Below, piece by piece: positions 16,355-25,199 of a stretch of 64,000 nucleotides of DNA (position 1 is its first letter; every line of letters begins with the position of its first letter). The notes under the pieces are model-generated. The model was not told the origin of the DNA. It saw nothing but the letters and a program-made list of their open reading frames with translations, and searched no databases. Source of the DNA: Actinomycetes bacterium (GTDB taxonomy: Bacteria > Actinomycetota > Actinomycetes > Mycobacteriales > Mycobacteriaceae); assembly GCA_023404955.1 (NCBI GenBank), contig JAEXZY010000062.1, positions 10,413 through 74,412 on the forward strand, in the 5' to 3' direction. The position numbers were made by a program, and so were the translations under genes.

Positions 16355-17536
16355 TCACATCGCCGCCTGGAAGAGGGCGTGCATCTGGGCCACGTCGGCG
16401 GGCCGCGGATTGGTGCTCATGCAGGCGTCGGACAGCGCGGTTTTCGCCAGCCGGGGCAGGTCCTCGGGCTGCACCCCCAATTCGGCGAGCCCGCGGGGCA
16501 CCCCGACGTCACGGGCGAGCGCGTCGATCCGATCGGCCAGCGCCAGTGCCGCTTCCTCGGCCGGCGTGCCGGGATCGGCCACCCCGAGGAACGTCGCGAT
16601 GGTCTTGTACGGCTCGGGGTCGGCTTCGGCGTTGAACCGGATCACGTGCGGCAGCAGGACCCCGTTGACGACGCCGTGCGGCAGGTCGAGCAGTCCACCC
16701 ACCTGATGGCTCATTGCGTGGGTGGCACCCAGGATCGCATTGGTGAACGCCAGCCCCGCCTCCAGCGCTGCTTGGGCCATCAGCACGCGTGCCGGCATCT
16801 CGTCCGGTCGCTCGAGGGTGTCGGCCAGGTTGTCGGTGACCATCTGCACGGCGCGCAGCGCGTGGTGATCGGTGAGCTGGTTGTGGCCCAGCGAGACGAA
16901 CGCCTCGATGCCGTGGGTGAGGGCGTCCAGACCTGTGGCGGCGTTGAGCCAGTCCGGCATCGTCGTGAGCAGCCGCGGATCGATCACGGTGATGTCGGGC
17001 ACCAGCGCCCTGCCCAGGATCGTGATCTTGGTGTTGCGGGTGGTGTCGGTGACGATGCAGAACTGCGAGACGTCGGCGCCGGTGCCGGACGTGGACGGCA
17101 CGACCACCAGCGGCGGAATCGGCATCTCGGCCTTGTCCACGCCTTCGTAGTCCAGGATGTCGCCACCGTTGGCCGCCAGGATCGCGACGCCTTTTGCGGC
17201 GTCGATCACCGATCCGCCGCCGACGGCCACCAGCACGTCACAGCCGTGCTCTGCGTAGCGCTCGAAGCCCGCGGCGATCTCGTGGTCTTTCGGATTGGGC
17301 GTCAGGTCGTGCCACAGCCGGGTCGCTATGCCCTGGTCGGCGAGGTGGCCAACCATCTCGTCGGCCCAGCCGGCCTCGATCAGCCCCGGGTCGGTGACGA
17401 GCATCGGCCGCATCGCGCCGAGCCGCATCGCCGCGTGCGCCGCCTCGACCATCGACGACACCCCGAACACGATCTCCGGGGCGTGGAACTTCAGCAGCCG
17501 TGGCCCCACCGCGGTGCTCGCCTGTCCTGTCGTCAC
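16355..17536 (-). CDS. Iron-containing (group III) alcohol dehydrogenase
   Basis: A 393-residue group III dehydrogenase. Visible motifs are the NAD(P)-binding GGGSVIDAAKG (about residues 104-114), STSGTGADVSQF, and the metal-binding histidines in DALTHGIEAF and GATHAMSHQVGGLLDLPHG. Members oxidise short alcohols or reduce aldehydes with NAD(P), or with tightly bound nicotinamide and an external acceptor. It has low similarity by eye to the Mno enzyme encoded at 20284-21576, so these are two different Fe-ADHs in one locus. GTG start at 17536. It lies directly upstream of the MnoS/MnoR genes and about 80 bases after the VWA gene. Confidence 0.85.
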   Translation of the reverse strand: MTTGQASTAVGPRLLKFHAPEIVFGVSSMVEAAHAAMRLGAMRPMLVTDPGLIEAGWADEMVGHLADQGIATRLWHDLTPNPKDHEIAAGFERYAEHGCDVLVAVGGGSVIDAAKGVAILAANGGDILDYEGVDKAEMPIPPLVVVPSTSGTGADVSQFCIVTDTTRNTKITILGRALVPDITVIDPRLLTTMPDWLNAATGLDALTHGIEAFVSLGHNQLTDHHALRAVQMVTDNLADTLERPDEMPARVLMAQAALEAGLAFTNAILGATHAMSHQVGGLLDLPHGVVNGVLLPHVIRFNAEADPEPYKTIATFLGVADPGTPAEEAALALADRIDALARDVGVPRGLAELGVQPEDLPRLAKTALSDACMSTNPRPADVAQMHALFQAAM

Positions 17537-17616
17537 TGCCTCGCCTCGCCAGCCCGGGCCGCGGTCACGTCGTGTGACCGAGCCGACATTCCGGGCTCCA
17601 GACTACGACTCACGCC

Positions 17617-19140
17617 TTACCTGCCCACGGCTTCCGCCGCGAATTCGTGGGCCGCGCTTTCCAGCCCCGACAGGTCGGCCACCACCCGCACCCGATCGCA
17701 GAACTCGGCGTAGCGGGGCAGATCACAGCTGCCCAGACCCCAGGAGTAGCGCGGTTCAGGGGTCAACCACACGGTTTCGCGTGCGCGGCGGGTGATCTCC
17801 TCGAACGCGGCCAGATTAGGGTCGCGGCCGTTGGTCCGGCCGTCGCCGAGGATCAGCACCGTCGTGCGGCGCGTCACCGCCGACGAGTGCTCGGCGAGGA
17901 AGTCGCCGAAGACGCTGCCGTAATCGGAGTTCGCCGCGGTGTCGACCACGTCTCCGCCGAAGATCTGGCCCAGCGCCCGGTCATCGGGCTGATCGCGGAA
18001 CAGTTCGGTGGTCTCGGCGATGTCGGCGACGAACACGAATGACCGGACCTGGGTGAACAGGTCCTGCAGGCCGTGCACGAGGCTGAGCGTGAACCGCGAG
18101 GTCGCCCGGACCGACAGGCTGACGTCCGCGAGCACCACCAACCGCGGCCGGTCTTCGGCACGTCGCACGGTCACGGGCATGAACGGCACCCCGTCGAAGC
18201 GCATGTTGCGACGCATGGTCTGTCCGGAGTCGACACGGCCGGCGGCCGCGACCCGGCGCCGGTGGGTCAACGCGCCGTGCAGGGTGCGGGCGAGCCGGCG
18301 CAGCGAGTCCTCGAGGTCCGCACGTTCGGCCTCCCCGATCCGGTCCACCCGGGCCTCGCGCCGCTCCCGCGTCTCGACGATCGCGGTTTCCAGCGCCAGC
18401 AGCGCCTCGAGGTGACGTTTCAGTGCCTGCGGCAGGTTCTCCAGCACCCCGGCGAGACGCCGGCGCAGCGCGGCCGCGTCCTCGCCGTCGCCGTCCTGCG
18501 GGCCGAGTTCGCCGTCCAGCCAACCGAGCAGCGCATCCTGCTCGGCGATGGTCAGCTCCGCGTCGACTGCGGTGCCGGCCGACGTCGAGAGGGTGCCCAC
18601 CCCCGGCGCACCGCGCAGCCGGTCGGTGGACAGCTGTACCCGGTAGGCGTCCTCGGCGCCGGTGCGCGTCTGATCGCTGAACGCGATCTCGTCGGTGAGT
18701 GCGGCGAGGTCGATCTTGTTGGCCTCCTGGTGCAGGTTGTAGCGCTGTGCGAGGTCCTCCTGCTTGAAGTAGTCGCGGATGCTCGACGGCTTGCCGTGCT
18801 CGTGGCCCTGCTCCGGAGTGTCACTGGGCTGCTCGGACAGCGTGAAGGATTCGAGCTCACCGGTGTCGACGAGGTCGTCGTGGGCGTGGGTGTGCCCGCG
18901 CCCGCCGTCGTCACCACCGACCCGCACGAGGTGAAAGAACGCATCGAAGATCTCCTCGAAGATCGGCCCGTCCCGCTCGTCTTTGACCAACGCAACCCGC
19001 AGTGCGGTGCGCAGGACAGCCCGGGACGACAACACACCGGGCTGCCCAGCGCACCGCATCGCGTCGGTCGCCTCGGGAATCGAGACGCGCACCCCGCCGA
19101 GGCGGAGCAGCCGGACGAACCGGTGCAGAGTGGCCTCCAC
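17617..19140 (-). CDS. CoxE-like VWA-domain protein, partner of the MoxR ATPase
   Basis: A 507-residue protein whose C-terminal third (about 320-500) is a von Willebrand A domain with an intact MIDAS start D-x-S-x-S (ADVSLSVRA). The N-terminal two thirds are helical and acidic, as in CoxE/MadC-type proteins. In MoxR systems the VWA partner presents a metalloenzyme to the hexameric ATPase for cofactor or metal insertion. It follows the moxR-like gene after two bases and mno after that, so its probable client is Mno or the neighbouring Fe-ADH. GTG start at 19140. Confidence 0.8.
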   Translation of the reverse strand: MEATLHRFVRLLRLGGVRVSIPEATDAMRCAGQPGVLSSRAVLRTALRVALVKDERDGPIFEEIFDAFFHLVRVGGDDGGRGHTHAHDDLVDTGELESFTLSEQPSDTPEQGHEHGKPSSIRDYFKQEDLAQRYNLHQEANKIDLAALTDEIAFSDQTRTGAEDAYRVQLSTDRLRGAPGVGTLSTSAGTAVDAELTIAEQDALLGWLDGELGPQDGDGEDAAALRRRLAGVLENLPQALKRHLEALLALETAIVETRERREARVDRIGEAERADLEDSLRRLARTLHGALTHRRRVAAAGRVDSGQTMRRNMRFDGVPFMPVTVRRAEDRPRLVVLADVSLSVRATSRFTLSLVHGLQDLFTQVRSFVFVADIAETTELFRDQPDDRALGQIFGGDVVDTAANSDYGSVFGDFLAEHSSAVTRRTTVLILGDGRTNGRDPNLAAFEEITRRARETVWLTPEPRYSWGLGSCDLPRYAEFCDRVRVVADLSGLESAAHEFAAEAVGR

Positions 19141-19142
19141 GA

Positions 19143-20282
19143 CTACAGCGCCCGGCGCCGGCCGAGGGTCGCCGTCTCCGACTGCGACTTTTTGGGGGTG
19201 CCGTAGTAGCCGTCGGTGAAGCGACCAGGCTTGTCCTTGGCCAACCGAGCGGCCCGACCGTCGTCCCCATGATCGTGGTCATGACCGTGCGGGTGGTCGT
19301 GGCCGTGCCCGTGCCCGTGCCCGTGCCCGTGCGGATGGTCGTGCGAATGATGGTTGTGCTGCGGCACTGTCGCGTTCGGATCGACCAGGCGCGGCAGCGC
19401 ATCGAGGGCCTTGCGAACATCCTTGTCGTACTTGACGACCACCGACACGGTGTCGGAGAGCACCTGCGCCGACAGGCCGTCGACCCCGAGGACCGCCAGG
19501 GTGCGCGCCCAGTCGATGGTCTCGGAGATGCTGGGCGCCTTCCGCAGTTCGAGGTCGCGCAGCCCGCGCACGACCTCGACGAGCTGGGTGGCGAGCGCCT
19601 CATTCAGACCGGTGTTCTTCGACTGCACGATCTGCAGCTCCCGCTCGGCCGCGGGATAGTCCAGGAACAGGTGCAGACAGCGCCGTTTCAGGGCTGCCGC
19701 GAGGTCGCGGGTGTTGTTCGACGTCAGGATCACGTACGGCGCATGCGTGGCGGTGAACGTGCCCAGCTCCGGTACCGAAACCTGATATTCGCCAAGCAGT
19801 TCCAGCAACACCGCTTCCAATGCCTCATCGGCGCGGTCGATCTCGTCGATCAGCAGTACCACGGGTTCGTCGGAACGAACCGCCTCGAGCAGCGGTCGCG
19901 GAGCCAGGAAGCGATCGGAGAAGAACACGCTCTCCTGGGTCCCGATGCGCTCGACCGCCTCATCGAGATCCTGCGCATCGGCCACGAGCTGCCCGATCTT
20001 CTCCCGCAGGATCTGGGTGTACAGCAGCTGCTTGCCGTAATCCCACTCGTAGAGCGCCTTGGTCTCGTCCTGCCCCTCGTAACACTGCAGGCGCAGCAGC
20101 CGGCGCCCGGTGGCCGCAGCCAGCACCTTCGCCAGCTCGGTCTTGCCGACACCGGCCGGCCCTTCGATCAGCAGCGGCTTGTCCAAGCGGGTCTGCAGGA
20201 ACACCGTGGTGGCCAGGCGCTCGTCAGCGATGTAACCCTGCCCGGCGAGCGCCTCGCGCACCTCCTCCACGGAAGAGAACAT
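19143..20282 (-). CDS. MoxR-type AAA+ ATPase with a histidine-rich C-terminal segment
   Basis: A 379-residue MoxR ATPase: Walker A EGPAGVGKTELAK (about 39-51), Walker B VVLLIDEIDRAD (about 136-147) and the sensor-type TSNNTRDL. Between about residues 315 and 350 a run of some 16 His alternates with Gly/Asp (HDHPHGHGHGHGHGHD), a probable Zn/Fe/Ni-binding segment not found in typical MoxR proteins. MoxR chaperones mature metal or cofactor enzymes, and the adjacent clients are two Fe-ADH-type dehydrogenases, so metal delivery is a reasonable inference. It starts one base after the mno stop and is followed by its VWA partner. Confidence 0.85.
   Translation of the reverse strand: MFSSVEEVREALAGQGYIADERLATTVFLQTRLDKPLLIEGPAGVGKTELAKVLAAATGRRLLRLQCYEGQDETKALYEWDYGKQLLYTQILREKIGQLVADAQDLDEAVERIGTQESVFFSDRFLAPRPLLEAVRSDEPVVLLIDEIDRADEALEAVLLELLGEYQVSVPELGTFTATHAPYVILTSNNTRDLAAALKRRCLHLFLDYPAAERELQIVQSKNTGLNEALATQLVEVVRGLRDLELRKAPSISETIDWARTLAVLGVDGLSAQVLSDTVSVVVKYDKDVRKALDALPRLVDPNATVPQHNHHSHDHPHGHGHGHGHGHDHPHGHDHDHGDDGRAARLAKDKPGRFTDGYYGTPKKSQSETATLGRRRAL
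19266..19350. repeat. GTGCCC / CATGGTC short tandem repeat coding for the His-rich segment
   Basis: Within the moxR-like gene, GTGCCC units repeat at about 19303-19331, flanked by looser GTGGTC/GTGACC units, encoding Gly-His and Asp-His dipeptides on the minus strand. The six-base periodicity keeps the frame, so unit number can vary without breaking the gene. Confidence 0.6.
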
Positions 20283-20283
20283 G

Positions 20284-21576
20284 TCAGGGGAGCAGCTCGT
20301 CGAGGCTGCCGGTCATGCAGTGCTCGACCACCGGGCGCACGGTGTCGAACGTGCATTCCTTGGCATTGCCGGGCGTGCAGGCATCGCCGAGGACGTGGTT
20401 GGTGATGCGGTCGACGTCGGCCTTGTCGCCCTTGATGACGGGGGCGTTCTCGTAGAACTTGGTGGGGCCCTTGCCCAGCCGGTTCTTCGAGTAGCTGTCC
20501 TGCTTGACGTCGACGAAGCGCTCGATGATGTTGACATCGCGCAGCAGCCGGATCGCCGCCGCCAGCGCCGCGTCGGCGGCCTGCACGTCGGTCATGCCGT
20601 AGGTGTCCACACCCATCGCCTGCGCGATGTCGGCGAAGCGCTTGTAGGCCACCGGCATGTTGAACGCCCACACGCGCGGCAGTGCGATCGCATTGTTCAG
20701 ACCATGGTGGGTGTCGTAGAACGCGCTGACCGCGTGCGAGATCGAGTGGATGATGCCGAGGCCACCGGAATTGAACGCCTGCGCGGCGATGTACTGCGCG
20801 TACATCATGCCTTCGCGGCCCTTGAGATCGGTTCCGTTCCAGGTGGCTTCGCGCAGGTTCTCCGCGGTCAGTTTGATCGCGCGGATCGCATTGCCCAGTG
20901 ACGGTTCGAAGTTCAGTCGGGACACGTATGGCTCCGATGCGTGCGCGAGAACGTCGAAGCCGCACTGCGCGGTGTAGTCGACGGGGCATTCGTAGTACAG
21001 CACCGGGTCGTCGACGGCCAGCGTCGCCACCGAGGCGTCGTCGAACGCGACGTACTTGTGCGGGTTGTCCGGGTCGGTGGTGGTGTCGGTGATGACGTAG
21101 GCCCACGAGGTCTCCGAACCGGTGCCCGCCGTGGTCGAGATCGCGATGTGCGGCGGGTTCTTCGGGTTCTCGCTCTTGTTGAAGCCCTCGAAATCGTTGA
21201 CGTTGCGGCCGTCGTGGGCGATCGAGATGCGGGCGCCCTTGCAGGCGTCGTGGGTGGAACCGCCGCCGATGGAAATGAAGCTGTCGCAGTCGTTTTCCTG
21301 ATACAGCTTCACCGAGTCCATCACGTTGTAGTCCTTCGGATTGGACTCCACCTGGTCGTAGACCACGACCTCCAGGCCGTGCCACTTCAGTGACTCGGCC
21401 ATGTTGTGCACGATGTCGGTGCCGCGCAGACCCGAGCTCATCAGCAGTACGCGCTTGAAGCCCATCTTCAGCGCTTCCGGGCCGACCATCTCGTGCGCGC
21501 CGGGTCCCATCATGGCGCGTGGGAACGGATGGAACTCCTTGATGGGGAACGGCTTCAGGAGATCTTCGACCTTCAT
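20284..21576 (-). CDS. mno: NDMA-dependent methanol/alcohol dehydrogenase Mno (Mdo), mycofactocin-associated
   Basis: A 430-residue group III alcohol dehydrogenase that matches, from memory, mycobacterial Mno/Mdo almost throughout: FPIKEFHPFPRA near the start, VESNPKDYNVM, ISIGGGSTHDACKGAR, STTAGTGSETSWAY, and the metal-site HSISHAVSAFYDTHHGLNNA. The family holds NAD(P) non-exchangeably and passes electrons to an external carrier, now thought to be mycofactocin, when oxidising methanol, ethanol or 1,3-propanediol. I start at ATG 21576 (MKVEDLLKPFP); a longer frame adds 36 unrelated residues. It heads a unit with moxR and VWA genes one and two bases apart. Confidence 0.88.
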   Translation of the reverse strand: MKVEDLLKPFPIKEFHPFPRAMMGPGAHEMVGPEALKMGFKRVLLMSSGLRGTDIVHNMAESLKWHGLEVVVYDQVESNPKDYNVMDSVKLYQENDCDSFISIGGGSTHDACKGARISIAHDGRNVNDFEGFNKSENPKNPPHIAISTTAGTGSETSWAYVITDTTTDPDNPHKYVAFDDASVATLAVDDPVLYYECPVDYTAQCGFDVLAHASEPYVSRLNFEPSLGNAIRAIKLTAENLREATWNGTDLKGREGMMYAQYIAAQAFNSGGLGIIHSISHAVSAFYDTHHGLNNAIALPRVWAFNMPVAYKRFADIAQAMGVDTYGMTDVQAADAALAAAIRLLRDVNIIERFVDVKQDSYSKNRLGKGPTKFYENAPVIKGDKADVDRITNHVLGDACTPGNAKECTFDTVRPVVEHCMTGSLDELLP

Positions 21577-21600
21577 GGCAGGTCCTCTCTGCGGTGCTTG

Positions 21601-21621
21601 TGGTGGTGTCGGGGACCACCA
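21601..21621. promoter_or_regulatory. Inverted repeat upstream of mno
   Basis: TGGTGGT (21601-21607) and ACCACCA (21615-21621) form a perfect 7+7 dyad with a 7-base spacer, 25 bases before the mno start. It is a candidate binding site for the MnoR-like regulator or another activator. No consensus is known to me that would confirm this. Confidence 0.35.
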
Positions 21622-21710
21622 TGGCACGGCAGATGTGAGCTGGAGAACAGCTGCGCGGCACAACCGAATCGTCGGGCAGCGCAAGTGCGGACGGGCGGGC
21701 AGTGCCCTAC

Positions 21711-23090
21711 CTACCCGGTCGGAGAGGTCTCCTTGGGCCGGTCGCTGGTGTCGTGGTCGTCGACCATCGTGGACTCGTCGAACGGCCGGTTCCCGTCCAG
21801 GACTTCGCGCAGGCGCTCGTCATCCACGCTGTTGGTCCAGTGCCCGATCAGCAACGTGGCGACGGCGTTGCCGGAGAAGTTGGTCAGCGCACGCGCTTCG
21901 GACATGAACCGGTCGATGCCGACGATGATCCCGACCCCGTCGAGCAGTTCGGGTCGGTGACTCTGCAGTCCGGCGGCCAGGGTGGCCAGCCCGGCGCCGC
22001 TGACGCCGGCCGCCCCCTTCGACGCGACGATCATGAACGCGAGCAGCCCGAGCTGCTCCGGGATCGACAGCGGGTCCCCCAGCGCGTCGGCGATGAAGAG
22101 CGAGGCCATGGTCAGGTAGATCGCGGTGCCGTCGAGGTTGAACGAGTAGCCGGTGGGCACGACGATGCCGACGGTGGCCGGTTTCACCCCGGCGTGCTCC
22201 ATCTTCGCAATGAGCCGCGGCAGTGCGGATTCCGACGACGACGTCGCGACGATCAGCAGGTACTCCCGCGCGAGGTAGCGGGCCAATTTGAACACCGACA
22301 CCCGCGCCACGGTCCACAACAGGGCGCCGAGCACCCCGAAGACGAAGATCACGCAGGTCAGGTAGAAGGCCGCCATCAGCACGCCGAGCTGGATGACCGC
22401 TTCGAAGCCGGTGTCGCCGACCACCTCGGCGATCGCGCCGAAGGCGCCGATCGGCGCGAGCCACAGCACGCCGATCAAGATCTTGAACACCAACTTCTGC
22501 AGCGCCTCGATTCCGCGCAGCAGCGGTTCTCCGGTGGCGCCCAACGACTGGATGCCGAAGCCGACCAGCAACGCCACGAACAGCGCCTGCAGCACGTTGC
22601 CCTCGGTGACCGAGGAGAACAGCGTGGACGGAATGATGTTGGCGACGAAATCCATTGTTCCGCCGGCAGATTCGGCCTCACCGGCCAGCTCGGCACCCTT
22701 GCCTGGGTCGTTGGGAACGTTCAACCCGGTGCCGGGGCTGATGAGGTTGCCCACCACCAGCCCGATGGCCAGCGCAACGGTCGACATCACCAGGAAGTAG
22801 CCGATGGCCAGCCCGCCGACCTTGCCGACCGCGGTCGCGGCCTTCACCTTGCCGATGCCGAGGACCACGGTGCAGAAGATGACCGGGACGATCATCATCT
22901 TGATCAACTTGACGAACAGCTCCCCCAGCACCCCGAGCGAGCCGGCGACCTCGGGTGCCACCAGACCCACGACGATGCCGGCGATGACCGCCACGATCAC
23001 CATGATGTAGAGCCAGTGCGTCTTGTCGCGCTTCTTCGCCGGCTTCTCAGGCTCGTCGGGCGTCGATTCGTCGGCCTCGGTGGCGGTCAT
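21711..23090 (-). CDS. Dicarboxylate/amino acid:cation symporter (SDF family, DctA/GltP-like)
   Basis: A 459-residue inner-membrane transporter of the DAACS family with about eight helices and two re-entrant loops. The substrate/cation site motifs are present as SSSESALPRL (hairpin 1), the Asn-x-Asp of GYSFNLDGTAIY (helix 7) and KGAAGVSGAG (hairpin 2). A charged cytoplasmic N-terminus of about 25 residues (DEPEKPAKKRDK) precedes the first helix. Likely substrates are C4-dicarboxylates or glutamate/aspartate, driven by H+ or Na+. It sits between mno and the egt operon on the same strand with 134 and 64 base gaps and has no obvious functional tie to either. Confidence 0.88.
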   Translation of the reverse strand: MTATEADESTPDEPEKPAKKRDKTHWLYIMVIVAVIAGIVVGLVAPEVAGSLGVLGELFVKLIKMMIVPVIFCTVVLGIGKVKAATAVGKVGGLAIGYFLVMSTVALAIGLVVGNLISPGTGLNVPNDPGKGAELAGEAESAGGTMDFVANIIPSTLFSSVTEGNVLQALFVALLVGFGIQSLGATGEPLLRGIEALQKLVFKILIGVLWLAPIGAFGAIAEVVGDTGFEAVIQLGVLMAAFYLTCVIFVFGVLGALLWTVARVSVFKLARYLAREYLLIVATSSSESALPRLIAKMEHAGVKPATVGIVVPTGYSFNLDGTAIYLTMASLFIADALGDPLSIPEQLGLLAFMIVASKGAAGVSGAGLATLAAGLQSHRPELLDGVGIIVGIDRFMSEARALTNFSGNAVATLLIGHWTNSVDDERLREVLDGNRPFDESTMVDDHDTSDRPKETSPTG

Positions 23091-23154
23091 GAGCGGTGTC
23101 CCTCCAAGGTCCCTCCGGTGATGGTCCAGCAGGGATAACCAGAAGTGCGCCGCG

Positions 23155-24237
23155 TCACACCCGCGTGACGGCCGCCAGCGCGGTGGTGAGTGTCGCCAGG
23201 TCCTCGTCGGTGACGTCGACGTGCGGCGAGACGCGCAGGGCGGGACGGGTCAGCTCATTCGGCGCGCGCTCCACGCCGATGAACGTGGTGAGGATGCCGT
23301 AGCCGACGATCAGGTTCGCGCGCACCGTCGCGGCGTCGACGCCGTCGGGCGGGGTGAGCGTCGTGATCGCGCTCGGTTCGTCGATGTTCTCCCGCACGTG
23401 CCAGCCCGCCACGTCGGCCAGCGCGCGACGGGTCTGCGCCCCGACCTCCCGCAGCCGGGCCTGGATGTTCGCCGGGCCGGCGGCGATGTGCTCACCGATG
23501 GCCACGGAGAACCCGACGTGCGAGGCGACGCTGGCCTCGGCGTGGGCGATCCGCAGCTGGGTGGCCTCCGACAACATCGTGGGCCGGGTGGCCAGCGCAC
23601 CGACCCCCCGCGGCCCGGCCGACCACTTCCGCGACGACGAGTAGATGGCGTCAGCGCCGATGCCCGTGCAATCGAGGTGAGCGAAGCCCTGTGCCGCGTC
23701 GACGATCAGCGGCAGGCCCTGGCTGCGGCAGGCGCCGGCGAGCTCGCGGGCCGGCTGAACCACGCCGCTGTGACTGCCGAGCACCGTCAGGTGCACCAGC
23801 GCAGGCGGATCGTTGGACAGGGCCGCGCCGACGGCGTCGAGGTCCAGTCGGCCGAAACCGTCGACCGGCAGATCGCGGATCTCGAAGCCGTGGCGCGCCA
23901 TGATCGCCAGGTTGGGGCCGTATTCGCCTGTCAGACAGGCGATCACTCGATCCCCGGACCAGTCCTCGAGCAGAATGTCGAGCGCATTGTTGGACCCCGT
24001 GGTGAAGAACACCTCGGCATCGGCCATGCCGGTCAGCGCTTGCACGGCTGCGCGGCCTGCGTCGAGCACCGGTGCCGCCGCGACGGCGGCGACGTAACCG
24101 CCGACCTCCGCTTCATGCCGGGCATGCTGGGCCGCGGCCTCGAGCGCCGCAACACCCTGGCGGGCGCACGCAGCGCTGTCCAGGTGCACGCCGGCCGCCG
24201 GCGGGCGCGCGGCCCGCCATGCCTCGGCGAGTGTCAC
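23155..24237 (-). CDS. egtE: Ergothioneine biosynthesis PLP-dependent C-S lyase EgtE
   Basis: A 360-residue fold-type I PLP enzyme. The Schiff-base lysine lies in YSSSRKWSAGPRGVG (about residue 215) and the PLP-phosphate-binding VDAAQGFAHLD precedes it. EgtE cleaves hercynyl-cysteine sulfoxide to ergothioneine, pyruvate and ammonia, the last step of the pathway. It is the last gene of egtABCDE and overlaps egtD by a GTGA (24234-24237), so it starts at GTG 24237. Confidence 0.88.
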   Translation of the reverse strand: MTLAEAWRAARPPAAGVHLDSAACARQGVAALEAAAQHARHEAEVGGYVAAVAAAPVLDAGRAAVQALTGMADAEVFFTTGSNNALDILLEDWSGDRVIACLTGEYGPNLAIMARHGFEIRDLPVDGFGRLDLDAVGAALSNDPPALVHLTVLGSHSGVVQPARELAGACRSQGLPLIVDAAQGFAHLDCTGIGADAIYSSSRKWSAGPRGVGALATRPTMLSEATQLRIAHAEASVASHVGFSVAIGEHIAAGPANIQARLREVGAQTRRALADVAGWHVRENIDEPSAITTLTPPDGVDAATVRANLIVGYGILTTFIGVERAPNELTRPALRVSPHVDVTDEDLATLTTALAAVTRV

Positions 24238-25199
24238 TTCACCGCCAACGACAGCCCGAAGTCGCCCGCCTCATCGGTCCACCACTGCGTTCGGGTCAGT
24301 CCGGCCGCGCGCAATTCGGCGTCCACGCCGGCGGGCTGGAACTTGCACGACACCTCGGTGAGCATTTCTTCTCCGTCGGCGAAGTCGACCGACAGGTCGA
24401 GCGCCGGGATGCGCACCTGCTGCGCGCGATCGGAGCGCAGCCACATCTCGATGCGCTCCTCGTCCGGGTTCCACCGGGCGACATGAGAGAAGGAATCGAT
24501 GTCGAAGTCCGCGCCGAGTTCCCGGTTCACCACGGCGAGAACATTGAGGTTGAAGCGGGCCGTCACGCCTGCGCTGTCGTCGTAGGCGCGCACCAGCCGC
24601 CCGGTGTCCTTGACCAGATCGGTGCCCAGCAGCAGGGTATCGCCGGGCTGCATCATCGCCGCGACCGAGGCGAGGAACTGCGCACGGGGGCCGGGGGTGA
24701 GGTTGCCGATCGTCGAGCCCAGGAACGCAACCAGACGGCGCCCGGTGGCCGGGATCTTGCCGAGATGCTCCTCGAAATCTCCGCACACCGCGGCGATCTC
24801 GATGCCCGGGTACTCGTCGGCGATCGCGGCGCCGGCCGCGGTGAGCACCGTGGCGTCCACGTCGAACGGGATGAACCTGCGCAGGGCGTCCCGCTCGCGC
24901 ATGGCGTCGAGCAACCGGCGGGTCTTCTCCGATGTGCCGCTGCCCAGTTCGACGAGTGTGTCCGCGCCCGACGCCGCGGCGATCTCACCGGCGCGCGCAG
25001 TGAGGATCTGCGCCTCCGCACGCGTCGGATAGTACTCGGGCAGCCGGGTGATCTGATCGAACAGATCACTTCCGACGGAGTCGTAAAACCATTTGGGCGG
25101 CAACGACTTCGGCGTCCCGGTGAGGCCGTCGAACACGTCGCGGCGCAACGCGGCCTCGGCGGCGTCGGCGGCCAGGTAGTTCTCCAGCGAGAACGTCAT
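24234..25199 (-). CDS. egtD: L-histidine N-alpha-trimethyltransferase EgtD
   Basis: A 321-residue SAM methyltransferase that converts histidine to hercynine, the first committed ergothioneine step. Family features: GLTGTPKSLPPKWFYD near residues 26-41, SAM motif VELGSGTSEKTRRLL (about 83-97), FLGSTIGNL (about 158-166) and the C-terminal EEMLTEVSCKF. I start at ATG 25199 (MTFSLENYLA), whose A is also the last base of the egtC stop (TGATG); longer frames give a basic, unrelated leader. Confidence 0.93.
   Translation of the reverse strand: MTFSLENYLAADAAEAALRRDVFDGLTGTPKSLPPKWFYDSVGSDLFDQITRLPEYYPTRAEAQILTARAGEIAAASGADTLVELGSGTSEKTRRLLDAMRERDALRRFIPFDVDATVLTAAGAAIADEYPGIEIAAVCGDFEEHLGKIPATGRRLVAFLGSTIGNLTPGPRAQFLASVAAMMQPGDTLLLGTDLVKDTGRLVRAYDDSAGVTARFNLNVLAVVNRELGADFDIDSFSHVARWNPDEERIEMWLRSDRAQQVRIPALDLSVDFADGEEMLTEVSCKFQPAGVDAELRAAGLTRTQWWTDEAGDFGLSLAVK

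Noticed and set aside
16292..17713. A 473-codon plus-strand frame opposite the Fe-ADH
   Set aside because: Antisense shadow; repeated Gly/Arg/His, no motif.
19280..19347. Short regular repeats as a possible CRISPR array
   Set aside because: Units are six bases, in frame and code Gly-His; no spacer structure or cas gene.
21702..23138. A 478-codon plus-strand open frame opposite the symporter gene
   Set aside because: His/Gln/Asp-rich antisense product with no recognisable domain; the minus strand codes a clear SDF transporter.
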